The notes beneath the pieces are model-generated. The model was not told where the DNA came from. It saw nothing but the letters and a program-made list of their open reading frames with translations, and did not search any database. Position numbers and translations under genes: made by a program. Source: Acidobacteriota bacterium (lineage in GTDB: Bacteria > Acidobacteriota > Terriglobia > Terriglobales > Acidobacteriaceae). Taken from it: 64,000 bases of DNA. The stretch's first letter is position 1; each line of letters begins with the position of its first letter. The stretch is taken from the NCBI GenBank assembly GCA_021780315.1, contig JAJXYY010000041.1, positions 1-64,000 on the forward strand. The letters run 5' to 3'. This document shows, piece after piece, positions 25,407 to 34,400 of this stretch.

Positions 25407-26282
25407 ATGACCACATACCACCACGCCCACATTCAAGGCCGTAAGATCTTCTACCGCGAAGCGGGGGCGACCACAAACCCGACAATCGTCCTGCTTCACG
25501 GTTTTCCGTCATCATCACACATGTTCCGCGAGCTGATCCCCTTGCTCGCCGACCACTTCCACGTTGTCGCGCCGGATTACCTCGGCTTTGGCTACAGCGA
25601 TGCTCCACCGGCTACTGACTTCCAATACACCTTCGACAATATAACCGCGCAGATTGAAGAGTTACTCTTCACGACGATGGGTTTGAAGAAGTTCAGCATC
25701 TACGTCCAGGATTACGGCGCACCCGTTGGTTTTCGCATTGCCTCGCGCCATCCGAAGGTGATTGAAGGGATCGTCGTACAAAATGGCAACGCCTATCTGG
25801 AAGGCATCAGCACCGCCTTCGACCCGCTCCAGCCATTCTGGACGAATCGCAACGAAGAGACGGAAAAGGCTCCGCGGTCTCTCCTCACCAAAGAGACGAC
25901 GATCTTCCAATACACGCATGGTGCTAAAAATGCGGCTGCTGTGAGCCCGGACAGTTACACCTTCGACCAGGCACTGCTGGATCGCCCCGGCAATGATGCG
26001 ATTCAACTCGACCTCTTTCACAGCTACACCTCGAACGTGGCGCTCTATGACACGTGGCACGAGTATTTCCGCAAGCACCAACCCCGAACGCTGATCGTCT
26101 GGGGACAGAACGATCCCTTCTTCATCGTTCCGGGAGCGCAGGCGTTCTTGCGCGACCTGCCCAGGGCGGAACTGTCCCTTATCGACGGTGGCCACTTCCT
26201 CCTGGAAGAGCACAGCGAGCTTGTCGCAGACAAGATCATTGCCTTTCTGGTAAAGGGAAATAAGGCGGAGGTGGTCAAATGA
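25407..26282 (+). CDS. Alpha/beta hydrolase (epoxide hydrolase/dehalogenase-like)
   Basis: A 291-residue hydrolase with LLHGFPSSSHMF, nucleophile elbow YVQDYGAPVGFR (Asp), acid in WGQNDPFF and His in DGGHFLLEEH. No signal peptide. It starts 52 bases after the esterase stop and its stop overlaps the membrane-protein start by four bases. Closest relative in the window is the protein at 19274. Haloalkane dehalogenases use the same QD nucleophile context, but the Trp that normally follows Asp is Tyr here, so halide-releasing activity should not be assumed. Confidence 0.88.
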   Translation: MTTYHHAHIQGRKIFYREAGATTNPTIVLLHGFPSSSHMFRELIPLLADHFHVVAPDYLGFGYSDAPPATDFQYTFDNITAQIEELLFTTMGLKKFSIYVQDYGAPVGFRIASRHPKVIEGIVVQNGNAYLEGISTAFDPLQPFWTNRNEETEKAPRSLLTKETTIFQYTHGAKNAAAVSPDSYTFDQALLDRPGNDAIQLDLFHSYTSNVALYDTWHEYFRKHQPRTLIVWGQNDPFFIVPGAQAFLRDLPRAELSLIDGGHFLLEEHSELVADKIIAFLVKGNKAEVVK

Positions 26283-26791
26283 CTTTCTCCGCCATCAACC
26301 CGCCCGACGGAAATAAGCCGCAGGTGGCAGCTCGGACCTTGCACATCTCTCGGGCCATCCTTTACGCCACCCTGGTGGTAGGAGCGCTTGATGCAACCGA
26401 CGGCGTCATTTTCCTCGGCCTGCAGGGTCAAAACCCGATCCAGGTGCTTCAGTACATCGCGAGCAGTCTGCTGGGAGCACGATCCTTCTCAGGTGGTCTT
26501 GCAACTGCGGGACTTGGCCTCGCGGTGCATTTCGCCGTTTCGCTGGCCGTTGCAGCTATCTATATTTTTGCAAGTCGGCGCGTGGCTGTGCTGCGTACGA
26601 AGTGGGTGCTCATGGGTCTGCTGTACGGCGCTGGAGTGTGGGCGGTCATGAACTTGCTGTTGTTGCCGCTCACTGCAACCGCACACGGCCCGATTGCAAT
26701 CGCGGCGATGGTCAACGGCCTCGTAGGTCACGCCTTGTTCGTCGGCCTGCCGTCCGCATACTTTGCGAAGGACGTGGAGATGATCGAATGA
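26279..26791 (+). CDS. Small polytopic membrane protein of unknown function
   Basis: A 170-residue protein with four hydrophobic segments (about 25-45, 75-95, 108-128 and 138-158). ALDATDGVIFLGLQGQNP and QYIASSLLGARSFSGG near the N-terminus look conserved, but I do not recognise a named family with certainty. Translationally coupled to the hydrolase upstream (ATGA). It may be a transporter-like or stress membrane protein linked to the hydrolase operon. Confidence 0.65.
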   Translation: MTFSAINPPDGNKPQVAARTLHISRAILYATLVVGALDATDGVIFLGLQGQNPIQVLQYIASSLLGARSFSGGLATAGLGLAVHFAVSLAVAAIYIFASRRVAVLRTKWVLMGLLYGAGVWAVMNLLLLPLTATAHGPIAIAAMVNGLVGHALFVGLPSAYFAKDVEMIE

Positions 26792-26996
26792 GCGGCCTTT
26801 CGACACAGCAATCGATGGCAGTGTTGGCTGTTGCAGTATGAGAGGTGGCCGTAGCGGAGACGCCTCGCTTGATCGACGACCTTCGAGCGACATTGCGTAC
26901 TGTACGAGACCGATGTGACCGACCCGACTCTCCGTCTCTTTCGCAGCGTATCGGCTCATTTGAATTGCGTTTGTCGGAAACTCAGAGACTGCTGCC

Positions 26997-27008
26997 GGGG
27001 GGGGGGGG
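26997..27008. repeat. Homopolymeric tract of 12 G
   Basis: An uninterrupted run of 12 G between the membrane protein gene and the HxlR gene, 81 bases before the HxlR start. Such tracts are prone to slippage. It lies outside any gene I can support, so phase variation of a protein is unlikely, but promoter spacing could change. Confidence 0.8.
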
Positions 27009-27088
27009 CACGTCAACCATCTCTTAATAGGCAAGGCATCTGAGTTCAAGCCACTTGGAGCTTTGGCCTAAAGGTGAAGGACTATGAT

Positions 27089-27484
27089 ATGGGGAATACC
27101 AACGCCAGAATGCTCGGAGCCAGGAGCGTCGATACGCGCTATATTCACAACGCCAGATACTCAGCATCTGTGCTCTTTCAAGGGAAGTGGAAACTTGAGA
27201 TCCTTTGTGCTATGCGCGCTGGACCGGTCCGCGTAGGGCAGTTATCTCGACTCCTCCCGGGAAGTTCGAAGAAGATGCTTGCTCACCATCTGAGGCAACT
27301 CGAAACGGATGGGATCGTTCTCAGACGTGACATGAGCGATATCGTTCTCCATGTCGAATACGATTTCACTAACGAAGCAAGAGAAGAGGTTTGCTCACTT
27401 CTTGACCACCTAGCGCAGTGGGGTCGAATGCATACGTTGAGCCGAGCGATGCCGTCTACAAGTGAAAAACCGCATCTCTTATAA
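27089..27484 (+). CDS. HxlR-family transcriptional regulator
   Basis: A 131-residue winged-helix protein: SVLFQGKWKLEILCAMRAGP, GQLSRLLPGSSKKMLAHHLR and a wing around VEYDFTNEA identify HxlR. The ATG at 27089 has AAGGA seven bases upstream; a GTG at 27074 is possible. HxlR proteins often respond to aldehydes, quinones or other electrophiles, which suits the detoxification-like neighbours. It is followed by a hairpin with a T-run. Confidence 0.84.
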   Translation: MGNTNARMLGARSVDTRYIHNARYSASVLFQGKWKLEILCAMRAGPVRVGQLSRLLPGSSKKMLAHHLRQLETDGIVLRRDMSDIVLHVEYDFTNEAREEVCSLLDHLAQWGRMHTLSRAMPSTSEKPHLL

Positions 27485-27624
27485 AGATGTTTCGTGTCTG
27501 CTGGACCCTTGGGTGCACTCAGGTCTGGAAAAAGCAGATGGGGGGAAGGCCCGGAGGAGGAACTTGACTCCGGCACGCAGCCGGCGAGTGAAGGCCGGAG
27601 CCGAGCGAAGAGGGTGCAGGGGGA

Positions 27625-27651
27625 AACGGCACGTGTTCCCCTGCCGTTTTT
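27625..27651 (+). terminator. Intrinsic terminator after the HxlR gene
   Basis: AACGGCA (27625-27631) pairs with TGCCGTT (27642-27648) around a 10-base loop and runs into TTTTT. It lies 140 bases past the HxlR stop on the coding strand. Confidence 0.5.
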
Positions 27652-27662
27652 AGGGACAAAGA

Positions 27663-27685
27663 GAGGGACGGCAAAGCCGTCCCTC
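27663..27685 (-). terminator. Hairpin downstream of the parB-like gene
   Basis: GAGGGACGGC (27663-27672) pairs perfectly with GCCGTCCCTC (27676-27685) across an AAA loop, 22 bases beyond the ParB-like stop codon. The T-content after it on the minus strand is modest (TCTCTTTG). Confidence 0.55.
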
Positions 27686-27707
27686 CTCAGTTCGTCGTGT
27701 GGGTGGT

Positions 27708-29294
27708 TTATGCGGCTTTCCTGGTCGGCTTGGCAGCGGCCTTTGGCGTCTTCTTCGCTTTCTGCTTCGCGGTGAACTCCTGCCGTACCTTGGCGGCGAT
27801 GGCGTCGGCGTCCACCTTGTAAGCTGTGGCGGCGTCCTTCAGGATCGCGGTGGGATTGCCGCGCGAGGACGCCAGCAGGATGCTCGCCTCGACCATCAGG
27901 CGGGAGAGTGTGCCTTCATCGGCGCGACGAACAAAGGCAGTCAGCGTTTTGCCGATGCCACCATCATCCCGCTTCTGCCGGATACCATGCTGCCGCGCCA
28001 GCATCTCCGCGCGATTCTCGTCCATAACGCTGACCAGCTTCTCAAGGATGAACAGCAGGTCACGCTTGAGCAACCGAACGGGAACGGCGGCGCTCACGGC
28101 GGCGAGCACGCGGAGGCCGGTCGTGTTAGCAATGGCCTGCTCCCTGCGCTGCTTGTCCTGCTCGGCCTCCCACTTCTCATCATCGCGGCGGGTTGGCTGC
28201 TTCGGATGATGAATAGGGCAAGATGGATTGGCACATACCTTGTGAATCGTTCCAACGTCCGAGCCTTCGGTGATGATGGCCTCGGTGGTGAACTTGCACG
28301 ACTTGTACTCCGGCCTCTGGGCATCGTCCTTCGATTGCGGCTTGTCGTCCCGGATGGAGGTGTACTTGTTGCGCGGGAGGACGGCGCTGCCTTCCTTCTG
28401 TGCGCCGTAGGCGGTGCTGATCTGCACGAGTTCCGGCTTGGCGGCGACGGTCTGCGCGACGTGCGCTGAGACTTTGGCAGCGTAGCAGCCGGGGTCGGTG
28501 CAGCGATCGCCCTGCCGTCCGAGGTCATCACCGAACAACAGCTTGTTGTGACCTGTGCGCTTCGGGCAGTCGGCACAACTGCCAGCGGCGGGAACAAGCT
28601 GCGCGTCTTTCTTATCGAAGGGCGCATCCTTGAGGACTAACAGGATGTTCGAGTCAATCCAACCTTGCAGGTTGCGGACGGGCAGCAGGATACGGGCGGG
28701 TTTGGCTCCGTTGTTGTAGACCTCTTTGAAGCAAGCAGAGAGCGCCTGTGCCTGTTGGTCGGCTGGCAGCTTGGCCAACAGCAGCGCGTGGCCTACGCCG
28801 ATTTCATCGGCATAGAAGGCTTCGACCGCAGCGGGCACGAGGTCTGTGAGTTTCAATCGGGCGGCCACGAACGAAGGACTTTTGCCCACGCGCCCGGCAA
28901 TCTGGTCGATGCTGTACTTGGGTTCGTCCAAGTCCAGCAAAGCGCGAAAACCCTGCGCCTCTTCCATTGGGTGGATTTCGCTTCTGACAAGGTTCTCGAC
29001 CAGTTGAGCCTCTAACGCGGCTGCGTCGGAGAGGTGAACGATGCGAACGGGAACGGCGCTCTGTTCCGCCATCTGCGCGGCGCGGTAGCGCCGTGCTCCC
29101 GCGATGATCTCGAAGCCGTTCTCGGTGAGAGGCCGCACCAACAGCGGAGACAGGACGCCCTGGGAGCGGATGGATTCGGCCAACTCCTTCAAGGCGATTG
29201 GCTCGAAGGTACGGCGCGGGTTGGTCTTCGATTCGGTCAGTACAGACAAGGGGACGTTGCGGTATTCGGTGGCGTTGACGATTTGGGTTTCCAT
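27708..29294 (-). CDS. ParB/RepB/Spo0J-family protein with cysteine-rich middle
   Basis: A 528-residue protein. Residues 10-100 form the ParB CTPase/Srx-like N-domain (SKTNPRRTFEPIALKELAES, GFEIIAGARRYRAA, VENLVRSEIHPMEEAQGF), followed by the helix-turn-helix SIDQIAGRVGKSPSFVAARL. The middle has Cys pairs (SCADCPKRTGHN, DRCTDPGCYAAK, CANPSCPIHH) that could bind zinc, and the end is lysine/alanine-rich. The ATG at 29294 follows AAGGAG. No ParA gene is adjacent, so it may be a stand-alone nucleoid-associated or regulatory ParB as found on many ICEs. It is the last gene of the ardC operon. Confidence 0.86.
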   Translation of the reverse strand: METQIVNATEYRNVPLSVLTESKTNPRRTFEPIALKELAESIRSQGVLSPLLVRPLTENGFEIIAGARRYRAAQMAEQSAVPVRIVHLSDAAALEAQLVENLVRSEIHPMEEAQGFRALLDLDEPKYSIDQIAGRVGKSPSFVAARLKLTDLVPAAVEAFYADEIGVGHALLLAKLPADQQAQALSACFKEVYNNGAKPARILLPVRNLQGWIDSNILLVLKDAPFDKKDAQLVPAAGSCADCPKRTGHNKLLFGDDLGRQGDRCTDPGCYAAKVSAHVAQTVAAKPELVQISTAYGAQKEGSAVLPRNKYTSIRDDKPQSKDDAQRPEYKSCKFTTEAIITEGSDVGTIHKVCANPSCPIHHPKQPTRRDDEKWEAEQDKQRREQAIANTTGLRVLAAVSAAVPVRLLKRDLLFILEKLVSVMDENRAEMLARQHGIRQKRDDGGIGKTLTAFVRRADEGTLSRLMVEASILLASSRGNPTAILKDAATAYKVDADAIAAKVRQEFTAKQKAKKTPKAAAKPTRKAA

Positions 29295-29375
29295 GATGAC
29301 AGGCTCCTTTCGAGCGGTTGAGAGTGAAGGCACGGAGCGGCAACAGGGGTTCACCGCTCCACGTTGGGAGGCGGA

Positions 29376-29789
29376 CTAGCCGAGGATGCACCTGTCCGTG
29401 AAGGCTTCGAGAAAGCCCTGCAAGCGCAGGGTGTTGTCCCATGTCTGAGCAAACCTCTCATGCTGCTCCTGAAGCTGAGACAGCGCCACATAGTGGCCGT
29501 TGAGGATGGCTCGTGAGACTTGTTCGACAGCAACGTAATCGTTCCGCCAACTGAACGGAATCAGGTGAGCGCCACCGGCGAAGCCAAGCTCGAAGCACAT
29601 CTCTGGGTCGCGCATGGGGTCGCCGTTCTGTTCGCCGTAGTGACAGACAGAGAGTGCGGGAAGTCCCAACGGGCCGGACTCGTCCACTGCCTCGATGACC
29701 AGCGGCAGATAGGGCGGGTTGTCGATCCTGACGTAGAGGCTGGGACGCCAGCCTCCCGCTTTCTGCAAGATGGCAAGTAGCGTCTTCAT
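29376..29789 (-). CDS. DUF6908-like protein of unknown function
   Basis: A 137-residue protein: an N-terminal TLLAILQKAGGW, then LPLVIEAVDESGP, SVCHYGEQNGDPMRDPEMCF and PFSWRNDYVA. I associate this pattern with DUF6908, commonly located beside ardC and parB genes on conjugative elements; the assignment is from memory. Its start overlaps the ArdC stop by four bases. The function is unknown; an ICE maintenance role is inferred from context. Confidence 0.6.
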   Translation of the reverse strand: MKTLLAILQKAGGWRPSLYVRIDNPPYLPLVIEAVDESGPLGLPALSVCHYGEQNGDPMRDPEMCFELGFAGGAHLIPFSWRNDYVAVEQVSRAILNGHYVALSQLQEQHERFAQTWDNTLRLQGFLEAFTDRCILG

Positions 29790-30682
29790 GCCGCCACCTC
29801 CGCAAGCTCATCGGCGGCGGCTTCCTCCGCAACGGGCGGCTCCAGTGCGGCAAGGATGACAGAGGCGGTCTGCTGGATGACTTCCAGCGATTCGGCCAAC
29901 AGCGAAGCGTTGCCTTTGTAGAGCTGGATATAGTCGGCGCTCGCCGAACCCGTCACCAGCCCAACAGCCTTGCCCACCACAAACGCGACAGCCTCGGCCT
30001 CGGTCTCGCGTACGGTCTTAGTGGTAGCGGTTCGGCGGTCACTTTTATGCAACAGTTCATGCGCCGTTTCGTGGACAAGGGTGGCGAAGGTTTCCGCCTT
30101 CGACTGTCCGGGCAACAGCGCGATGCGTCCGCCGTAGCTCATGCCCAGCGCGGGAGCAATCTTCTCGTTGTAGACAAGCTGAATACCCTTGCTGTGGAGG
30201 AAGTCGGTGAGCCGGTCGATGCTTTCGCCGGGGTCGCCAGAGACTTCGCGCATCTCCGGCAGGTCTACCCCATCGGTCTGCGAAATATCGAAGACGTAGG
30301 CATTTCTGAAGCCAAGCAAGATGCGCTCATTCTGCTTGGTGATGTCCTTCTGGGCTTCGGCATCCTTTTTGCGACGAACGCCAACAATGGGGGCAAGGAT
30401 GCGGATGCCTTTCTGCCCGGCCTTCACAGAACGGCCGAGGTTCTTCCATGTCCAAAACCCGGCTACGCGCGTCGCGGCTGGCATTTGCCGCGCAATCTCC
30501 AAGACGTTGCCGAAGGAATACGAATGGAAGCGACTCATAGCGGTGAGGTAGTTCGTGAGGGCGTCGGAGTGTCCCGCCTCCAACTGCTCAATCAGCAGCT
30601 TGATATTGGCGGCGATGAGTTCCTGTTTGGTGTTGGGCTTTCTGCTCTCGATGGTGGCGATGGTGTTGGCGTTGCTGCTCAT
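29786..30682 (-). CDS. ArdC-like antirestriction protein with zinc peptidase motif
   Basis: A 298-residue protein. Residues 25-100 match the ArdC N-terminal single-strand-DNA-binding domain (FHSYSFGNVLEIARQMP, GFWTWKNLGRSVKAGQKGI), and the C-terminal half is an IrrE/M78-like metallopeptidase with HETAHE at 204-209. ArdC proteins protect incoming single-stranded conjugative DNA from restriction. The ATG at 30682 follows AAAGGAGA. First gene of the ardC-DUF6908-parB operon; an inverted-repeat region lies 34 bases upstream. Confidence 0.85.
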   Translation of the reverse strand: MSSNANTIATIESRKPNTKQELIAANIKLLIEQLEAGHSDALTNYLTAMSRFHSYSFGNVLEIARQMPAATRVAGFWTWKNLGRSVKAGQKGIRILAPIVGVRRKKDAEAQKDITKQNERILLGFRNAYVFDISQTDGVDLPEMREVSGDPGESIDRLTDFLHSKGIQLVYNEKIAPALGMSYGGRIALLPGQSKAETFATLVHETAHELLHKSDRRTATTKTVRETEAEAVAFVVGKAVGLVTGSASADYIQLYKGNASLLAESLEVIQQTASVILAALEPPVAEEAAADELAEVAA

Positions 30683-30715
30683 GGTGTTTCTCCTTTGGCG
30701 GTTGCCGTCGTTTTT

Positions 30716-30745
30716 CATGCCATGCGTGGCATGTACCTACATGCC
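30716..30745 (-). promoter_or_regulatory. Overlapping inverted repeats upstream of the ardC operon
   Basis: CATGCCA (30716-30722) pairs with TGGCATG (30727-30733), and GGCATGTA (30728-30735) pairs with TACATGCC (30738-30745). The middle arm can pair with either side, giving mutually exclusive hairpins or adjacent dimer sites. It lies 34-63 bases upstream of the ardC ATG, suitable for an operator, perhaps bound by the ParB-like protein. Confidence 0.5.
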
Positions 30746-31484
30746 GAACGCCTCCTGGCGAAGGCGGGGCGGCAAGGCGCAAGGGAGGGGTCTCCCCACC
30801 CTTGGAGAGGGAGCCGTAGGCGGAACGGAAAGGGCGAAGCGCAGCGGAGGTCTGCACAAGCGGAATCGGGGTCCCCGGCGGGCGTTCTTTGCCCGCTGGG
30901 GTGGTGAAGCGCGGAAGATTGGGGAAGCCCTTGTCGCCGCGCCAGGGCAGCGCCCTCAGGGAGGTTTGGTTTCCTTATTGGTGTGCGTCAGCGCACCGGA
31001 GTTTCAGGGTCGCGTTGCGGCAGGAACAGGCCGCTGTGGAGGGTGGCGGAAGACGCGCCAGCGGCTGGAGACAGGCGAGGAGGAACTCCTCCCTGCAAAT
31101 AAAGTAATGGCCAAAGCCACGGCTAGGAACTAGACCTCAAAGGCCACGACGTTCCGCGCGTAAACGAGGTATTTGAGCAACATTCATCCGTAGAAGTCCT
31201 GATGACTCAGTTGGAACGCATTCTGCATGAGATGTGGTTGCAGGAGTTTATGTGGACGCCCATCGAAGTGTTGGCGCCGATCTACGATCTCATCTGTAAC
31301 ATGATGAGTCAGTGCGGGCTGGTGTTTGTCCGACACGAAGAGGAGTGGCGGATCGTGATGCAGGACCATGCCGAAGCTGTTGATGGTTTCCCGCGTACGC
31401 GCTCCGCAAGCACCCAAGGAAGAGTAGCTGCGGCTGCCGACGGAGGAGAGCGAGGAGTGCGCTGAAGGATCGATAGCCGTCTTG
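30746..31484. other. GC-rich intergenic region between ardC operon and type I RM operon
   Basis: About 740 bases with at most one doubtful small open frame (31202-31465). The left part is G-rich with repeated short GGAG/GCGG units; the right part is ordinary. Possible contents are the ardC-operon promoter and a replication or transfer site. Nothing else could be supported. Confidence 0.4.
31202..31465 (+). CDS. Doubtful small open reading frame
   Basis: An 87-codon frame beginning MTQLERILHEMWLQEFMW. The first 60 residues look like a plausible small alpha-helical protein; the end is alanine/glycine/arginine-rich and unconvincing. There is no clear ribosome-binding site and no recognised family. 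It lies alone between two minus-strand operons. Confidence 0.22.
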   Translation: MTQLERILHEMWLQEFMWTPIEVLAPIYDLICNMMSQCGLVFVRHEEEWRIVMQDHAEAVDGFPRTRSASTQGRVAAAADGGERGVR

Positions 31485-34400
31485 TTATTGACGGACTGCG
31501 ACTGCGTTGTCCCGAATCATGTTCAATGTGGCAATCAGTACATTCGTCGAATCATCCGAGAACAGACCGTCCATTCCATGGGGATGCACATCCGTGAAAG
31601 GGCTTTCGTAGAGTCGCGCAAGCTCGATATACCCGCGTGAAGCCAAATGGTTGATGATGAGATTGACGAACTCCGTCTGGTTGGCGTTCATTGGTTGTTC
31701 CTGCATGAACCGCGATAGCGCGGCTTTTGCCGCTTCGCGGTCCATGCCCACAAGCGACCTCACGAACAGGCCCAATCCCGCTGTCTCTCGCCCTGCGGCA
31801 GCAATCTCTTCCTGCGTGCTGCCCTCGGAGAGAAATATTCCTTCAAGAACCTTCAAGTCTTCTGCTGTGAGCGGTTCATTGAACCGGAGCTTGTGCAGCA
31901 CAGGATCACTTCGATGCTTCCTCAAAAAGACCATCGCCTTTTCGCGTACCTTCTCAACATCCACGCCAACCGACGCCCCCGGCAGGGGCACGATGGTTCC
32001 TTCCGCAATCTCATCTGCGAAGTCTGTGATCACTGTCGCCCGCTTGCGGTATTCGATGAACTGAATAAGATCCCGCAGACCTTTGCGCACGCCCTCAAGA
32101 TGGACGACTGTCACGTCTTCCCAGAAGGGCGACGATTGAATCTCCTGGAGTAAGGGCAGCTTTGCAGCGACGGCAGGGATAGCCACCTGCGTCTCCAGCA
32201 GCCGTGCAATGGTTTGCACCTTCTCGCGCATGGCTGCGAAGCCCGCCTCCCCTCGCAGAAGAGCCAGCTGCATTCTCAACAGGAGCAGGTCAAACTGCTT
32301 TGCCTCAAGAGAATCGGGCGCCGTTGCCGAAGGCAAGCCTGCAACGTCGTTTTCCAAAGCGGCCTTGTCTTCGGTGGATAGCGTTGCCCACGCTTCCGGC
32401 TGTGCGAAGTGCTCGACCAGTCGGCGATGCGGTCTCACCAGAAAGTTATCGAGCGTCATCGCCGCCACCAGTTGTCGCAGTCGTTCCGCGATTCCGTCGC
32501 GCAACTCCCGCTCTTTGTCTTTGTCCTCAAAGCCGAGCTTATCCAGAACGGCGAGCAGCTCCACGCGACTTGCGAAGAGCTTCTTGCTCAAGGAATCTCC
32601 AGATGCGCCGTCGGTCGTCTCCGGATTCTGGCTGAAGAACTCCAGATTCTGACAAAAGTCAAAAAGGTAAAAGAATTGCTTGTCTTTGCCTGGAGAGAAC
32701 AGATTCTTACGCAGGCGTGTGCCGCGTCCGACCATCTGCCAGAACTTCGTCTTCGAGCGAACGAGCTTGAAGAAGACAAGGTTCACCACCTCGGGCACGT
32801 CGATGCCTGTGTCCAGCATGTCCACCGATACGGCGATATGCGGAGCCTTCTCAGGCTGAGAGAAGCCGTCGATCAGGCTCTGCGCGTAAGTCACGGTGAA
32901 GTCGATCACCCGCGCGAAATGTCCCGCATACTGAGGATAGTTCTCATCGAAGCGCTTCACGATGAACTCGGCATGATCGTGGTTCTTGGCAAAGACAATC
33001 GTCTTGCCGAGGCGGTCGCCACCCGCTACTTTCTGGCCTTTCTCCATCAGGTGCTGCAGCACCTTGTCCACGGTGTCTTTATTGAAGAGCCAGTTGTTTA
33101 CATCCGCGGCATTCACCTGGTCCGGGACGTCCTCGCTCTCTTCGTCCCACTCCAGCGCATCCCACTGGTCTTTCTCTTCTTCCGAGAGTTCGTTGTACTT
33201 GATGCCCTCGCGCTGAAACTTCAGCGGCACAGAGACGGCCCTGGGAGGCACGAGAAACTTGTCCTTGATGGCGTCGTCCAACGAATACTCATCGGTCGGC
33301 ACACCGTCTTCGAGCGTGAACAGGCGATAGGTGTTGTGATCCACCTCGTCCTTGGGCGTGGCCGTCAGACCCACGAGCAGCGAATCGAAGTAGTCGAAGA
33401 TGGCGCCGTACTTCTGATAGATGGAGCGATGCGCCTCATCCACAATAATCAGATCGAAGTAGCCTGCGCCGAAGCGGCGTGTGCCGTCCTCGCGTTTGTC
33501 GTCGATCAGCTTCATCATCGTTGGATAGGTAGAGATGTAGACGCGTCCGCTCTCGCTCTTCTCCGTCACTAGATTCACAGGCGACGACGCTGGCAGATGC
33601 GTTTTGAAGGCGTTCGCGGCCTGCTTCACCAGGGCCACGCGGTCGGCCAGAAAGAGCACGCGCTTCACCCATCCGGCCTTCATCAGCAGGTCGCACAGTG
33701 CGATCACCGTGCGCGTCTTGCCGGAGCCGGTGGCCATCACCAGCAGGGCTTTTCTCTGTCGGTCAGTCTCGAAGCGCTCGGCCACCTTGCGGATCGCGCG
33801 AGTCTGGTAGTAGCGCTCTACAATCTCCGCGTCGATCTCCTGAGCACCGAGGGGCTTGCGTGTCTGCCGCCGCTGGATCAGCAGCTCCAGCTCGTCGTGC
33901 GTGTAGAAGCCGCTCACCTCGCGCGGTGGATGCTCCATGTCGTTCCACATCCAATGCTCGTAGCCGTTGGTGTATAAGATGACCGGACGCTGGCCAAACT
34001 TCGCCTCCAGGCAGTCGGCATAGAGCTTGGCCTGCTGCTGGCCTATATGCGGGCTCTTGCGAGCACGCTTGGCCTCGACCAGCCCCAACGGCTTGCCGTC
34101 CTTGCCCCACAGTACGTAATCGACATAGCCAATACCGGAGTCCGACGGCATCCCGCTCACCTCATACTCGCGGTCCTGCGGCTGCTTCAGCTCCCAGCCA
34201 GCTTCAGCCAGCATCAGGTCGATGAAGGCGTCACGCGTCTCCTTCTCGTTATAGTCGTGGGTGTCGGGTGCGGCTTCATTACGCTTGCGGGCCTCGGCAA
34301 CCTCGGCGCGCAGCTTCTGCAGCTCGGCGTCCGTAGCGGCTTGTCCGCTCATGAGTTCGGCAAGCTGCGCGTCCTTGGCGCTCAGCGCCGTCTCCAGCTC

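Noticed and set aside
26845..27027. Possible small gene ending in a poly-glycine from the G12 tract
   Set aside because: GTG start without RBS, translation through a homopolymer, no homology signal.
32409..33572. 387-codon frame antisense to hsdR
   Set aside because: Mirror of hsdR codon bias; hsdR shows all expected motifs on the other strand.
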